Assembly: GCA_964511945.1 (NCBI GenBank)
Contig: CAZEHO010000043.1
Coordinates: 1 to 20,569 of the forward strand
DNA: 20,569 bases
Direction: 5' to 3'
Origin: CAZEHO01 sp964511945
GTDB taxonomy: Bacteria; Actinomycetota; Acidimicrobiia; Spongiisociales; UBA11373
Position numbers and translations under genes: made by a program. Below the pieces are notes generated by a model, which saw only the letters and a program-made list of their open reading frames with translations, did not search any database and was not told the origin of the DNA. Below, one piece after another: positions 1-8,345 of the stretch (within the stretch, counting starts at the first letter, position 1; every line of letters starts with the position of its first letter).

Positions 1-3000
1 GCGGTCCTTTCTCGGTGAGGTTGTGGATCGCGTCGTAGGAGTAGTCCCGGTCGTACGGCGCCTTACCCGTCGTGTCATACCCGGTGCAGTCATTGCCGCT
101 GAAGGCGTCGGTGAGACGGTTGGAGGTGTCGTAGGTGTAGCACTGATACTGGTTGGAGTTTCTGACGTCACGGATGGAGGTGACGTTGCCGTTGTCCTCG
201 AAGGTGTAGTAGAGGCGTTGGAGGTTGATTTGATCCGCCGTGTTCTTCTGACGAGTACCAGCCCGAATCTGTGTGGTCCGCAGCGTGGTGGCGTCATACA
301 CGAACGACCGGTTCGCCGAGTCATACATCGTTCCACCGATATCAACCTGAGGGCCGATCGCCCAGTACTCCGGCAACCCATACGTCCGATACGTCGTTGC
401 CCGCAGGTACTCCTCCTCGTTAGCACCACCGTCGTCACTGATCACGGAGTAGAGGCGTCCGGTGTTGTCGTAGGTGGTGGTGACCACATCAGCAGCCAGG
501 AACGAACCTGAGGTGCCGACTGCTGGGTAGGTGGTGGTTCCGACCTTCCCATCAGGCAAGTAGGTGTTGGAGATGGTGTAGGAGGCGGATGGGGTGTCGT
601 TGAAGGTCCAGGTGGTGGAGGTCACCAACCCATCGGAGTTGTACACGTAGTCGATGTCGACGTTCCCGACGTTGGTGTCGACGGAGGTCAACCGGCCGAT
701 CCCAACGTTGCCGCCTGAGGTTTCGTCATACGTGTAGGTGGCCAACTCGACTGCGGTACCGGAGGTTTCTTCCCGCTTGGTGACCCGGCCGATGGCATCG
801 AGGGTGTAGGTGGTCTCGTTACCCAGGGCGTCGGTTCGTTCGGTCAGGTTCCCAGCTGAGTCGTAGGCGTAGGTCCACTCACCCATATCCGGATCATCCA
901 ACGATGTCTTCCACCCGGCCGGGTTGTAGTCCACATCCGTCACAACGTCATCCAACGTCGATGCGGTGGCGTAGTCGTTGGTCACGGTGTCGAGGAGGCC
1001 GAGTGACGTGTATGTGTAGGTGGTCTCAGCGCCGGTGACCTCTTCGACGAGTGAGAGTTCGCCGTGACCGTTGCTGAATCGTTTGATCCAGCGGGCCTCC
1101 GCGTCATACGTCTTGACCCAATCCGGGCCGTACTCCACTTCGGCGTCCCACTTGACCGTCGAGCCGTTCATCTGCTCCGTCTCGATGACCCTGTGCAGCT
1201 CGTCGTAGCTGAACCGTTCATAGACGGGGATCGCAGACCACGCCGGCGTGTAGTAGCCAGACCCGGCGGCCGACGTGTTGTAGGAGGGGGCGGACTGGTA
1301 TTTGAGGCGCCCCACATTGTCGAACGCACTGATCAACAGAATCCGACCAGTCCCGCCAGGCGAAGGCTCCCCGACCTGCACCGTGCGCCCGAACCCATCC
1401 ACGTAGGTGTAGGTGTGGGTCCAGCCACCCGACCCGTTCAGCAGCGTGCGTACCTGTGTGTGCACCGACGCCAACCCCGACGAGGGGGTGGTGTAGGTGT
1501 GCTCGACCGACGCGTTAGCCCAGGTGTTGGTGCCGGAATGGCGTGACGGTTTCCACACCTTCAACAACCGGCCATGACCGTCATAAGTCAGCGTCGTATA
1601 GCCACTATTCACGTTCGTGATACGAGTCGCCAGACCCCTTCCGGGGTCAATCTGGTACTCGGTCTCGAGATCCAACTCCGGGTCACCCGACCCGTCATCA
1701 GGATCAACGGTCTCCTTGGAGATGTATCCATAATCGGCATCACGGGTGAACTCAGTCACCGTCCCGTTTGGGTCCTCAATCTCCGTCGGCCACAGATAGG
1801 TCGAATGGAACGTCGTCTCAGACGACGAGTAGATCTCGGTGGGTGTGAGCTGGGTGAAAACCCTGGTTTCGGTCAGGTTCCCCCGAGTGGGCTGCGTCGA
1901 GACAGAAGTTGCACCGTCATACAGACGCTGCGTCTTCGACTGCGCTGTCCCTCCGGAGGCAGCGTCATAGACGATCACCTGCTTGGGGAGCCAGTACCCA
2001 TCGATCGTTGACGACTCAATCCAATCCGTATGAGTCCTCCGCACATCATCCGTACCGACAACGCCGTAGGCGATCACATCCGACACCCGCCACGAGGAGG
2101 TGACGTAGTTCACATCGGTCTTGGTGGTCACATCCGTCGTCCCGAACACTGTCGAATACGTGATGTCCGGACCGACCCAGTAGGTGCCTTTGCCCGACAC
2201 GGTTTCGAAGTCGTGGAAGTACGTGACCGTGCGAGACATAGAGTCAGGCGTGGTTTGTGAGTCGTAGCGGTGCACCTCTGCGATCCGGCCGGCCATCCAG
2301 TTCTCGTTCTGACGGGTCGTCGCACCAGTCTCAGAAGTAGTGAACGTTTCGCGGGGGTAGGGGGCGATGGTGTCTTGGTAGTCGTCCTTCATCCCCGTAT
2401 ACCGGGTATAGGTGGTCGACCCGCCCGATGAGTCCGTCACCGTGAACTTGTGGTGACCTCGGTAGTCGTTCCAGGCCATCTCCGAATCGGGGATCGTGGG
2501 GTGCTCTTGGAGGTGATACTCCGGTGCCGTGTCATACGTGTACCAAGTCGTCACCGCCGGTGTCCCACCGGTGGCTTCCTGGGTGACGGACAGCACCTTC
2601 CATTTGTTCCACAGCACCCAGGCGTCCCAATCCAGGGGGTCACGGCCCGGGAACGAGTCGCAGGCACGACGCCGGCTGTAGTAGTTCCAGGTGACATCAT
2701 TGTCAGTCGGGTCGTCATAGGAGTAGTCGTCGTTCCACTCATCATCAGTGGTGTCGTAATGCACACAGTCATGCGACTTGCCGTACTCGATCGTGACTTC
2801 ACCGTTCAATTCGTTGGTGACACCAACAAGGCGGGCTCCGTATTGGGCTGATGCCCCCACCCCGGTGTAATGCGTCCGGTTGGGCCGCCAGGAGTATTCG
2901 AACTCGATCGGGTTGAGGTTGGTGGAACCGACCTGGTCGATCTTCTGGATCGCCATCAACGCCATCTTCGGATCGGACTCCTCGTTGTTCGGATCGAGCG

Positions 3001-4921
3001 GCGGGGCCTCATCCCCGGATGGTCCCGGGGCGAACGAGAAGGTGAGATCCCAGCGGTCCACGTCCTCCCAGGTGGTGTCATCGAGATACTGGGTTTCGAC
3101 ACTGCCGATCGCCTTGTAGGTGAAGAACGTCGGTGACTCCTGCGTACACGACCCACCAGACGCCGCGCACACCAAATCAACCGGCACATCAGGGAACAGA
3201 TCCCCGTCAGCCAACTGCGTGGACGTCATCGACCCGAACCACTCTGTTGAGGTGTCGCATTCGGTGTCACCGCGGTCGCAACGCCACGCATCCACAAAGC
3301 TCACGCGGGCGTGATGATCCTTCCCTGGCCCATCTCCGTATTCGATGTAGTCCAAGAACCCGGCCCGCACATACTCCTCACGAGACGACGACTGCCCAGC
3401 CAAGAAGTAATTGGTCTCCAACTCGTAGTGGAAATCGATCGTGTAGCCGTTGGGATCAGCGATCGTTTCGATGTTCCACTGATACGCCTTGGGGCATAGA
3501 TCCCCCGGCTCGTCATCACACCACCCGTACCCGTCCCAACCGGGCGAGTACACCGGCGCCCACAACAGAGAGTTGGCGGCGGGAGTCAGTGCTTCTTTGC
3601 CGAACGTGTAGGTGTATCCGTCTGGGGAGGTGGCCTTCCACCACTCCCCGTCATAGTCAGAGTTACTCGCACCGGTCTCCAACTCGAAGACCCAGAACGG
3701 GTCGGTCTCCAACCGGTAGATCTGATTGGTGGCGTCGACCTCGACGAGGCGGCCACCCACCCCGCCCATCGACACCGAGAACTCGTTGCCCGCCGGAGTG
3801 AAATCGCCCCAACCCGGCCCCGTCGAGTTCACGTAATGGCGGGTGATGAACCCCGGATGGAAATCCCACCCAACACCCAGGGCAGACACCTGAGTGTTCA
3901 CATCCGACGTCAGCCCATCAACCATCCCCGACGAATACTGGAACGCCACTGACGGTTCCGGACCCCAGAACGCCGGTGGCACAATGATCGGATAGGTCAT
4001 CTCGAAATGCCCGGTCCCGACCCCCACCTGCCACGGCGCCAACGCCGCCAATGGCGACGCACCGTAATCACCCGTCGATCCGGACGACGAGGACGACATC
4101 ATGATCACAGCGTCACCACCCACCAACGAAGTCTCCTCCGAGGAAGAGGTAGAGGTGGAGGTGGAGCCGGATGGGCTCCTAGAGGGAGCAGCAGGAGAGA
4201 CGCTTGAAAGCAGACTGGAAGGAACCGCCACCTCCCCACCAGCTCCCAGATCACTATCAGACACCTCAAAGGTGAACACCCGATTCAACGTGTCATTCGA
4301 CGCCTCAAACGGCGTGAACGCCTTGCAGGAGAGAACCCCGTCGGCGTCCTCGGAACAGTCCGAGCCCCACAACAACTCCAGCCGATCCACCACACCAGCC
4401 GAGTACCCCAATGGGAGATCCGAGTAATCGAAGGAGATCGTGGCGATGCCTTCCGAGACGTCGGTCTTCAACCCGACGGGCTCGACAAGGTCCACAGTGA
4501 GCGCAACACCAAACGGAGACACACCGGCCGCCGCGGCCTCAGGTAGGAGCTCGACGCTTGCCGAGAGGGCAGATTCCGATTCCGTGCGCAGCGAGACCGG
4601 CAGGTCGCCGGCTCTCGCATCCACGGCGGACAGGCCACTGATTGTCGCCGAGCCACGCGTCAAGCCAGGCCGGGCGGCGTCACGATCCGGAAGCTCCACA
4701 ACCGGGGCAACCTGACGCACCGAATACGCCGGATCCGGCGCCACGACCACTTCCGGCATGGTCTTCGGTGGCTCGTCCACCCGTTCCCACGGAGGCTCCG
4801 ACAACACCTCCGGATCCACCACCATCACCTCAGACGGCTCCACCGCAATCGCCGGGACCATCAGCCCCATCACCAACAGAACCGAGACCCCCACCACACC
4901 GAAACGATGACCCAGCCGCAT
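1..4921 (-). CDS. Secreted RHS/YD-repeat protein, C-terminus beyond the window
   Basis: This frame is open from an ATG at 4921-4919 to the left edge, giving 1640 codons without a stop as I read it. A ribosome-binding stretch (GGTGGAGGG) sits 6 bases before the ATG. Residues 1-26 look like a signal peptide (MRLGH, a hydrophobic core, then AIA). A Ser/Thr/Glu-rich low-complexity stretch lies near residues 245-263. From about W297 (WQVGVGTGHFEMTYP) the sequence resembles the start of the SpvB/RHS shell. YD-type repeats are clear from about residue 1100, for example YDGHGRLLKV, YDSAGNLTERTDALGN and YDTSNRLTD. RHS proteins of this kind are exported, build a beta-strand cocoon, and often carry a variable C-terminal toxin; here the core motif and any toxin lie to the left, unseen. 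The gene sits inside a probable integrated element that ends at 5595. The family is certain; the biological role is not. Confidence 0.93.
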   Translation of the reverse strand, partial: MRLGHRFGVVGVSVLLVMGLMVPAIAVEPSEVMVVDPEVLSEPPWERVDEPPKTMPEVVVAPDPAYSVRQVAPVVELPDRDAARPGLTRGSATISGLSAVDARAGDLPVSLRTESESALSASVELLPEAAAAGVSPFGVALTVDLVEPVGLKTDVSEGIATISFDYSDLPLGYSAGVVDRLELLWGSDCSEDADGVLSCKAFTPFEASNDTLNRVFTFEVSDSDLGAGGEVAVPSSLLSSVSPAAPSRSPSGSTSTSTSSSEETSLVGGDAVIMMSSSSSGSTGDYGASPLAALAPWQVGVGTGHFEMTYPIIVPPAFWGPEPSVAFQYSSGMVDGLTSDVNTQVSALGVGWDFHPGFITRHYVNSTGPGWGDFTPAGNEFSVSMGGVGGRLVEVDATNQIYRLETDPFWVFELETGASNSDYDGEWWKATSPDGYTYTFGKEALTPAANSLLWAPVYSPGWDGYGWCDDEPGDLCPKAYQWNIETIADPNGYTIDFHYELETNYFLAGQSSSREEYVRAGFLDYIEYGDGPGKDHHARVSFVDAWRCDRGDTECDTSTEWFGSMTSTQLADGDLFPDVPVDLVCAASGGSCTQESPTFFTYKAIGSVETQYLDDTTWEDVDRWDLTFSFAPGPSGDEAPPLDPNNEESDPKMALMAIQKIDQVGSTNLNPIEFEYSWRPNRTHYTGVGASAQYGARLVGVTNELNGEVTIEYGKSHDCVHYDTTDDEWNDDYSYDDPTDNDVTWNYYSRRRACDSFPGRDPLDWDAWVLWNKWKVLSVTQEATGGTPAVTTWYTYDTAPEYHLQEHPTIPDSEMAWNDYRGHHKFTVTDSSGGSTTYTRYTGMKDDYQDTIAPYPRETFTTSETGATTRQNENWMAGRIAEVHRYDSQTTPDSMSRTVTYFHDFETVSGKGTYWVGPDITYSTVFGTTDVTTKTDVNYVTSSWRVSDVIAYGVVGTDDVRRTHTDWIESSTIDGYWLPKQVIVYDAASGGTAQSKTQRLYDGATSVSTQPTRGNLTETRVFTQLTPTEIYSSSETTFHSTYLWPTEIEDPNGTVTEFTRDADYGYISKETVDPDDGSGDPELDLETEYQIDPGRGLATRITNVNSGYTTLTYDGHGRLLKVWKPSRHSGTNTWANASVEHTYTTPSSGLASVHTQVRTLLNGSGGWTHTYTYVDGFGRTVQVGEPSPGGTGRILLISAFDNVGRLKYQSAPSYNTSAAGSGYYTPAWSAIPVYERFSYDELHRVIETEQMNGSTVKWDAEVEYGPDWVKTYDAEARWIKRFSNGHGELSLVEEVTGAETTYTYTSLGLLDTVTNDYATASTLDDVVTDVDYNPAGWKTSLDDPDMGEWTYAYDSAGNLTERTDALGNETTYTLDAIGRVTKREETSGTAVELATYTYDETSGGNVGIGRLTSVDTNVGNVDIDYVYNSDGLVTSTTWTFNDTPSASYTISNTYLPDGKVGTTTYPAVGTSGSFLAADVVTTTYDNTGRLYSVISDDGGANEEEYLRATTYRTYGLPEYWAIGPQVDIGGTMYDSANRSFVYDATTLRTTQIRAGTRQKNTADQINLQRLYYTFEDNGNVTSIRDVRNSNQYQCYTYDTSNRLTDAFSGNDCTGYDTTGKAPYDRDYSYDAIHNLTEKGP

Positions 4922-4966
4922 CACGACCCTCCACCAAGCTCGCCGGTCTGTCCCTACCTATTCACC

Positions 4967-4986
4967 TGAACCCCCGAGAGGGTTCA
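4967..4986. promoter_or_regulatory. Inverted repeat in the leader of the RHS gene
   Basis: TGAACCC and GGGTTCA form a perfect 7-bp inverted repeat around a 6-base spacer, about 45 bases before the RHS start codon. It could be a leader hairpin or a protein-binding site. No factor can be named. Confidence 0.35.
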
Positions 4987-5550
4987 TCCGGTTTTCGCGT
5001 TCTGCGGCAACATCGTGGAGAAACGCGAGGGTGAAGGGCAGAGGCGAACCCCCCCTGGTGTGGACCAACGACCCATTCCCGGCCAGCGATCCGTGGACGG
5101 GGCAGAAGGTGCTTGGGCCGCCTCTGGGCCGCCAGAGGTCACAAAACGGCACGAAACACCATCAACCGTCAAGATGTAAAACCCCAGCTCAGAGGCCATT
5201 TCCGGTGTCTCAGCCGCTGCCGAAAGACCGCCCGGCTCGGCCTACGGATCAGGAGCGGCCGCAGATCCGAGCCCCTACCTCGAGCGACTGGTCCCACTTG
5301 AGGAGTTGACGCGCAAGGCGTCGTAGCCGGATGCTTCGGCTACCGGCGCGATCTGCCTGGTCGCATCGTCACCTTGCCTGACGCGGTTTGTGTGTGAACA
5401 GGTCGTCGGCAGCAAGTGTCGGAATCCGCACAGAATCCGCAAGAGAACGGAAAACGCCCTCAAACGCCATGAAGCGCTACCCCTCAGAGACCCTTATCCG
5501 ATAAGGGAGATCGCCGTATTCACAGCGTGGGCCGAACCCCCCGATAAGGG
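4987..5550. other. Gene-poor stretch at the edge of a probable integrated element
   Basis: I see no convincing gene here: short open frames have no good ribosome-binding site or recognisable composition. The stretch holds several small repeats. A hairpin at 5121-5138 has the perfect stem CCTCTGG/CCAGAGG with a 4-base loop, and another at 5323-5343 has the stem GTAGCCG/CGGCTAC. Direct repeats at 5422-5441 and 5491-5550 are listed separately. Such density of small repeats next to a tRNA fragment fits the non-coding arm of an attachment region. No integrase gene or recognisable remnant of one is visible. Confidence 0.5.
5422..5441. repeat. 9-bp direct repeat at 11-base spacing
   Basis: GAATCCGCA occurs at 5422-5430 and again at 5433-5441, so the copies are in phase by one helical turn. 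It lies about 110 bases left of the tRNA-Ile fragment. Arm-type integrase sites and excisionase sites are often short direct repeats spaced like this; that role is inferred only from position. Confidence 0.45.
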
Positions 5551-5560
5551 CTGATAAGGA
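5491..5560. repeat. GATAAGG repeats and palindrome abutting the tRNA fragment
   Basis: The 17-base palindrome CCCTTATCCGATAAGGG lies at 5491-5507 (7-bp arms, 3-base centre). Its right half, CCGATAAGGG, recurs at 5541-5550 and is followed at once by the related CTGATAAGGA at 5551-5560, which is already tRNA sequence. These copies resemble the anticodon-loop region of the tRNA itself and may be core-type recombinase sites. Confidence 0.5.
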
Positions 5561-5595
5561 TGAGGTCGCTGGTTCGAGTCCAGCCGGGCCCACCA
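5551..5595 (+). other. Truncated tRNA-Ile(GAT), 3' half; probable attachment site (att)
   Basis: Reading left to right: CTGATAA is a 7-base anticodon loop with anticodon GAT (5551-5557), GGATG the 3' strand of the anticodon stem (5558-5562), AGGTC the variable loop (5563-5567), GCTGG-TTCGAGT-CCAGC a perfect T arm (5568-5584), CGGGCCC the 3' acceptor strand (5585-5591), then A and an encoded CCA (5592-5595). The 5' half is absent: the preceding bases are AAGGG instead of the CATCC needed to pair with GGATG, and no D arm or GGGCCCG acceptor strand lies at the right distance. The cut falls exactly at the anticodon loop, a common crossover site for tyrosine recombinases that use tRNA genes. With this orientation the element lies to the left. 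It is not expected to make a functional tRNA. Confidence 0.85.
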
Positions 5596-5668
5596 CACAA
5601 ACCCCCTGGTCACAGGAGATTTTTGGCATTCGCGGGTCGAGCATCGAACTCGCCGATCACGTACCGGC

Positions 5669-6334
5669 TCACGCTTGGGCGAGGATGCGGTCGACGAGCC
5701 GGCTGCCCAGGATCGCCAGCCCGTCGATCACCATGTAGAAGTGAGCGTTGGCGTCGAAGAGCATGGATGCCTTTGACGGGAAGTCCTCGTCTCCCAGCCA
5801 GTAGACGGCGGCGAGATCTACCCGGGGAAACACCGGAAGGGCGAAGCCGGCATCCCCGACGTCGACTGGGGTCCCTCCGAGGGCCCGGCAGGCCGTGGAA
5901 AACCCGTCGATGTCGAACTGCCAGCGCTTCGCCAGTCGATCGGGCCCGTAACCTTGGAACGCCTGGTTGTAGAACGAGCCGTTCGGAAGATCCCGGAAGG
6001 TGACCCAGCGTTCTGCCGGCGGGCCGCCGTCCGCCCTCTCGAGGTAGCTCAGGATCAGGCTCTGCATGAAGGGGTTGACCTCATCCCCTCCAGACTGGGT
6101 GACCACATACTCGGCGGTGTCGACCTCGAACTCCTCGAACAGCATGACCATGCGAAGCCGGTCGCCGTCGAGCGTTGCCCCACCGCGGCGGGCAACCTCG
6201 TCGGGTGGCCGCTGGCGCAATTCGGTGCGCAGCGCTGTGACCTTGGGCTCCAACTGGTTGATCCAGAGGCGCTCCGCGTCGTGCTTGGGCTGGTGGTGAT
6301 GCAGCATCGGGCCCCGCTGCGGACTGTAACCCAT
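5669..6334 (-). CDS. DUF3786 domain protein
   Basis: A 221-residue soluble protein with no signal peptide or membrane segment. The pattern fits the DUF3786 family: a LILSYLERADGG segment near residue 93, RWVTFRDLPNGSFYNQAF at 109-126, a conserved GG and D region near 153-161, then YWLGDEDFPSKASMLFD at 178-194 and a final FYMVIDGLAILG. The molecular function of this family is not established. The N-terminal 55 residues, with a His cluster, look less conserved. The start is uncertain: the ATG at 6334 has no clear ribosome-binding site, and a second ATG at 6307 is possible. It is the first chromosomal gene right of the tRNA fragment and is divergent from the next gene. Confidence 0.8.
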   Translation of the reverse strand: MGYSPQRGPMLHHHQPKHDAERLWINQLEPKVTALRTELRQRPPDEVARRGGATLDGDRLRMVMLFEEFEVDTAEYVVTQSGGDEVNPFMQSLILSYLERADGGPPAERWVTFRDLPNGSFYNQAFQGYGPDRLAKRWQFDIDGFSTACRALGGTPVDVGDAGFALPVFPRVDLAAVYWLGDEDFPSKASMLFDANAHFYMVIDGLAILGSRLVDRILAQA

Positions 6335-6442
6335 GAGTAGTCAATGCGTAGGCTCAGGCACAAGGGGGATGCGGTCAGGAGGACCCGCGCTGCAGACTCA
6401 GCTCCACAGGCCACCATCGGGCAGTTCCGAAAGCAGCATCGC

Positions 6443-6958
6443 ATGACCAACGACCGTTCCTCCGATGACATGCTGCGGGAGGTGCAGCAGTGGCTGGCCG
6501 AAGAGCGGGAAGTCGAACCGCCCCCCAGAACGGCCGACCAGCCACCAGAGGCACCAGAACCTATGGTTGCCGACCCGATCCCGACCGTGGCCCGGCCTGC
6601 GACCACCCTGCAGATCGGGAACACGACGTCGATCGAGAACCCGACCGACGCCCAGATCGCCGAGGCGCTGGCGGGAGCCGACGAGTTCGCCATCCTGCTG
6701 AAATCCGACCTCGTCTACATGCAGGCAGCCCCCCTCAACCCTCCACAGCGGGGCCTCTCCCGCAACCGGCGTGACCCAACCCCGCTTCCCCCTGGGGAGT
6801 TCCACCTCGAGCACCAGGATGGGTCCCTTGATGAGCACTACCAGGTTGAGAGCGGGTCGGTGACGTTCGATCAGGTGGTGGCGGCGTTCCAGAGCTACGC
6901 CCGAGGGGACGATGCGTGGAGAACGGCGTTCTCGTGGTCGAAGATGGATCTGGGGTGA
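6443..6958 (+). CDS. Hypothetical protein with Pro-rich linker and C-terminal domain
   Basis: I do not recognise this 171-residue protein. The frame stays open further upstream to 6344, but the ATG at 6443 begins a more natural sequence (MTNDRSSDDMLREVQQW) and was chosen for that reason; no strong ribosome-binding site is seen. A short acidic helix-like start is followed by a Pro/Glu-rich linker (residues about 25-55). The C-terminal domain includes DEFAILLKSDLVYMQA and ends with VTFDQVVAAFQSYARG and WRTAFSWSKMDLG. It has no signal peptide or membrane segment. The C-terminal half looks like a compact alpha/beta domain of the kind found in small accessory or immunity proteins, but that is only an impression. 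It is divergent from the DUF3786 gene. Confidence 0.7.
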   Translation: MTNDRSSDDMLREVQQWLAEEREVEPPPRTADQPPEAPEPMVADPIPTVARPATTLQIGNTTSIENPTDAQIAEALAGADEFAILLKSDLVYMQAAPLNPPQRGLSRNRRDPTPLPPGEFHLEHQDGSLDEHYQVESGSVTFDQVVAAFQSYARGDDAWRTAFSWSKMDLG

Positions 6959-7327
6959 CCGGCGACGGAAACGGCGGCGACTCCCCACACCTCGCCCGCA
7001 GGCTGCAGCCCCGACTCATTCGTAGGGCTCGGTAGGGTTGTCGGTGGGAGGAGTCGGGGGCGCCGGGACTTGGGGTTGCCATGCGCCGCCGTCTGAGGTT
7101 CCGTTCCCTGATCCCGGTCATACAACCAGCGGCCCCCGGACAATCTTCAGGTCCCGTGGATCGCAGCCGGTCCTCCACGTCCGTTTCTAGCCAAGTGACG
7201 CGGGCGGTTCCCTCCCTGCTATCCAGGTCGGGCTGAACGCGGGAGCACTCAACCGTCGAGGGGGCGCCCGTTGCCGGCAACTCACCCTCTCGCTTCCGCG
7301 CAGCCGGCTTCCCCTGCCGCTGCGTCC
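6959..7327. other. Intergenic stretch between convergent genes, with one long inverted repeat
   Basis: No gene is supported here. CCCCGACTC at 7009-7017 pairs with GAGTCGGGG at 7051-7059 across a 33-base loop and could form a stem between the convergent genes on either side. No T-run follows, so it is at best a weak terminator candidate. Confidence 0.4.
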
Positions 7328-8269
7328 CTACGGCCCCAGGCAGGATTTCGCAGCCAGCGACTGGTACTGAGCCTGGCTCACGTTGAGGGTGTAGGCCCCG
7401 CCGCCGTCGGGGATGATCCGGGCCGGGTCTCTGCTCACCGTATAGGGCGTCACCGTGGCATCCAGATTGGGACAGTCCGCAACGGCCGCGCCACACGCCA
7501 GACTCGCCTGCTGCACGATGGCATCTGGTTCCATGCACACCGGGAAGTCGGTGTGGGTCGGGCCCATCGCCTGGAAGAGATCCGGCAGTCCGCCGCCCGG
7601 CAATGAGAACGGCACGATCTGACAGTTCTCCACCGCAAACAGGGCGTAGAGGGACCCGAGTCCCCCGTAGATCTGCACGCTGACCGCCTGCCGCGGATCC
7701 CCCAGGGTCCTGGGCCCCTGCACGATCACCGGGTTGGGGAGGGTTCCATCCCAGTTGGCGGCGGACCAGGCTGCATCGAGAGCGGTCTTCAGCCTGTAGT
7801 TCCCATTCGACAAGCGGGCGTACACGAACCAGGAGCCACCGTCGCGATAGGCCGCGAAGTCGTCGAATCCACCGTCTCCGTCGTAGTCGCCTTCGTGCCC
7901 GCTGACATCGGTTGCGGTTCCGGGAATCCCACCGGCGTCCGCGCAGGCCGGTGCAGGAGGACTGGTCGTCGCCGTCGTTGCCGGAGCGGCCGTCGTGGTC
8001 GGAGCTGCTGTGGTGGTCGGGGCTGCGGTTGTGGTGGGAGCCACCGTGGTCGCCGGGGCGGCCGTCGTGGTCGGAGCGGCCGTCGTGGTGGGAGCTGCGG
8101 TGATCGGAGGAGCGGTCGTCGGCGGAGCTGCGGTGGTCGGAGCAGCCGTTGTGGTGGGGGCTGCCTGCGGCGCATCGCTATCGGTCGCAATGACCACGAT
8201 GAGCACTGCGAGCACCCCGACGATGGTCACACCCAGTCCGATGAGCCACGGTAGGTACTTGCTCGACAT
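7328..8269 (-). CDS. Membrane-anchored surface protein with TTTAAP linker
   Basis: A 313-residue protein from the ATG at 8269, which has GGGGAG ahead of it; a GTG one codon upstream is possible. Residues 7-29 form one strong membrane segment with a short cytoplasmic start. Residues 36-105 are a repetitive Thr/Ala/Pro linker. The outer domain starts at about residue 109 and has an acidic, calcium-site-like run (HEGDYDGDGGFDDFAAYRDG) followed by SWFVYARLSNGNYRL. It contains six cysteines, which fits an oxidised extracellular domain. The acidic run resembles FG-GAP/VCBS-type or EF-hand calcium loops, but only one copy is seen. Last gene of a same-strand run of four; 76 bases separate it from the lipoprotein gene upstream, which has the same layout. 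Function unknown. Confidence 0.85.
   Translation of the reverse strand: MSSKYLPWLIGLGVTIVGVLAVLIVVIATDSDAPQAAPTTTAAPTTAAPPTTAPPITAAPTTTAAPTTTAAPATTVAPTTTAAPTTTAAPTTTAAPATTATTSPPAPACADAGGIPGTATDVSGHEGDYDGDGGFDDFAAYRDGGSWFVYARLSNGNYRLKTALDAAWSAANWDGTLPNPVIVQGPRTLGDPRQAVSVQIYGGLGSLYALFAVENCQIVPFSLPGGGLPDLFQAMGPTHTDFPVCMEPDAIVQQASLACGAAVADCPNLDATVTPYTVSRDPARIIPDGGGAYTLNVSQAQYQSLAAKSCLGP
7955..8164 (-). repeat. Coding minisatellite: Thr/Ala/Pro linker
   Basis: About 70 codons made of imperfect repeats of the 6-residue unit TTTAAP (18 bp). Length changes would keep frame, so the linker can vary without killing the gene. Similar tracts lie in the genes at 8346-9074 and 18936-19772. Confidence 0.85.
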
Positions 8270-8345
8270 CACCTGCTCCCCTCGTGAACTCCCACGAAGC
8301 TATCGATCACCGTCTTCTGCGGATGAGGCCACACGGCCCGCACCG

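Noticed and set aside
4987..5463. Possible remnant of an integrase or small gene near the attachment site
   Set aside because: Short open frames on both strands show no tyrosine-recombinase motifs, no ribosome-binding site and no coherent composition.
5180..5595. A tRNA-Ile gene interrupted by an intron, with a D-arm-like AGCTCAG near 5188
   Set aside because: No 5' acceptor strand GGGCCCG or CATCC anticodon-stem strand accompanies the AGCTCAG, and no group I intron core is evident. A cut tRNA at an attachment site explains the data better.
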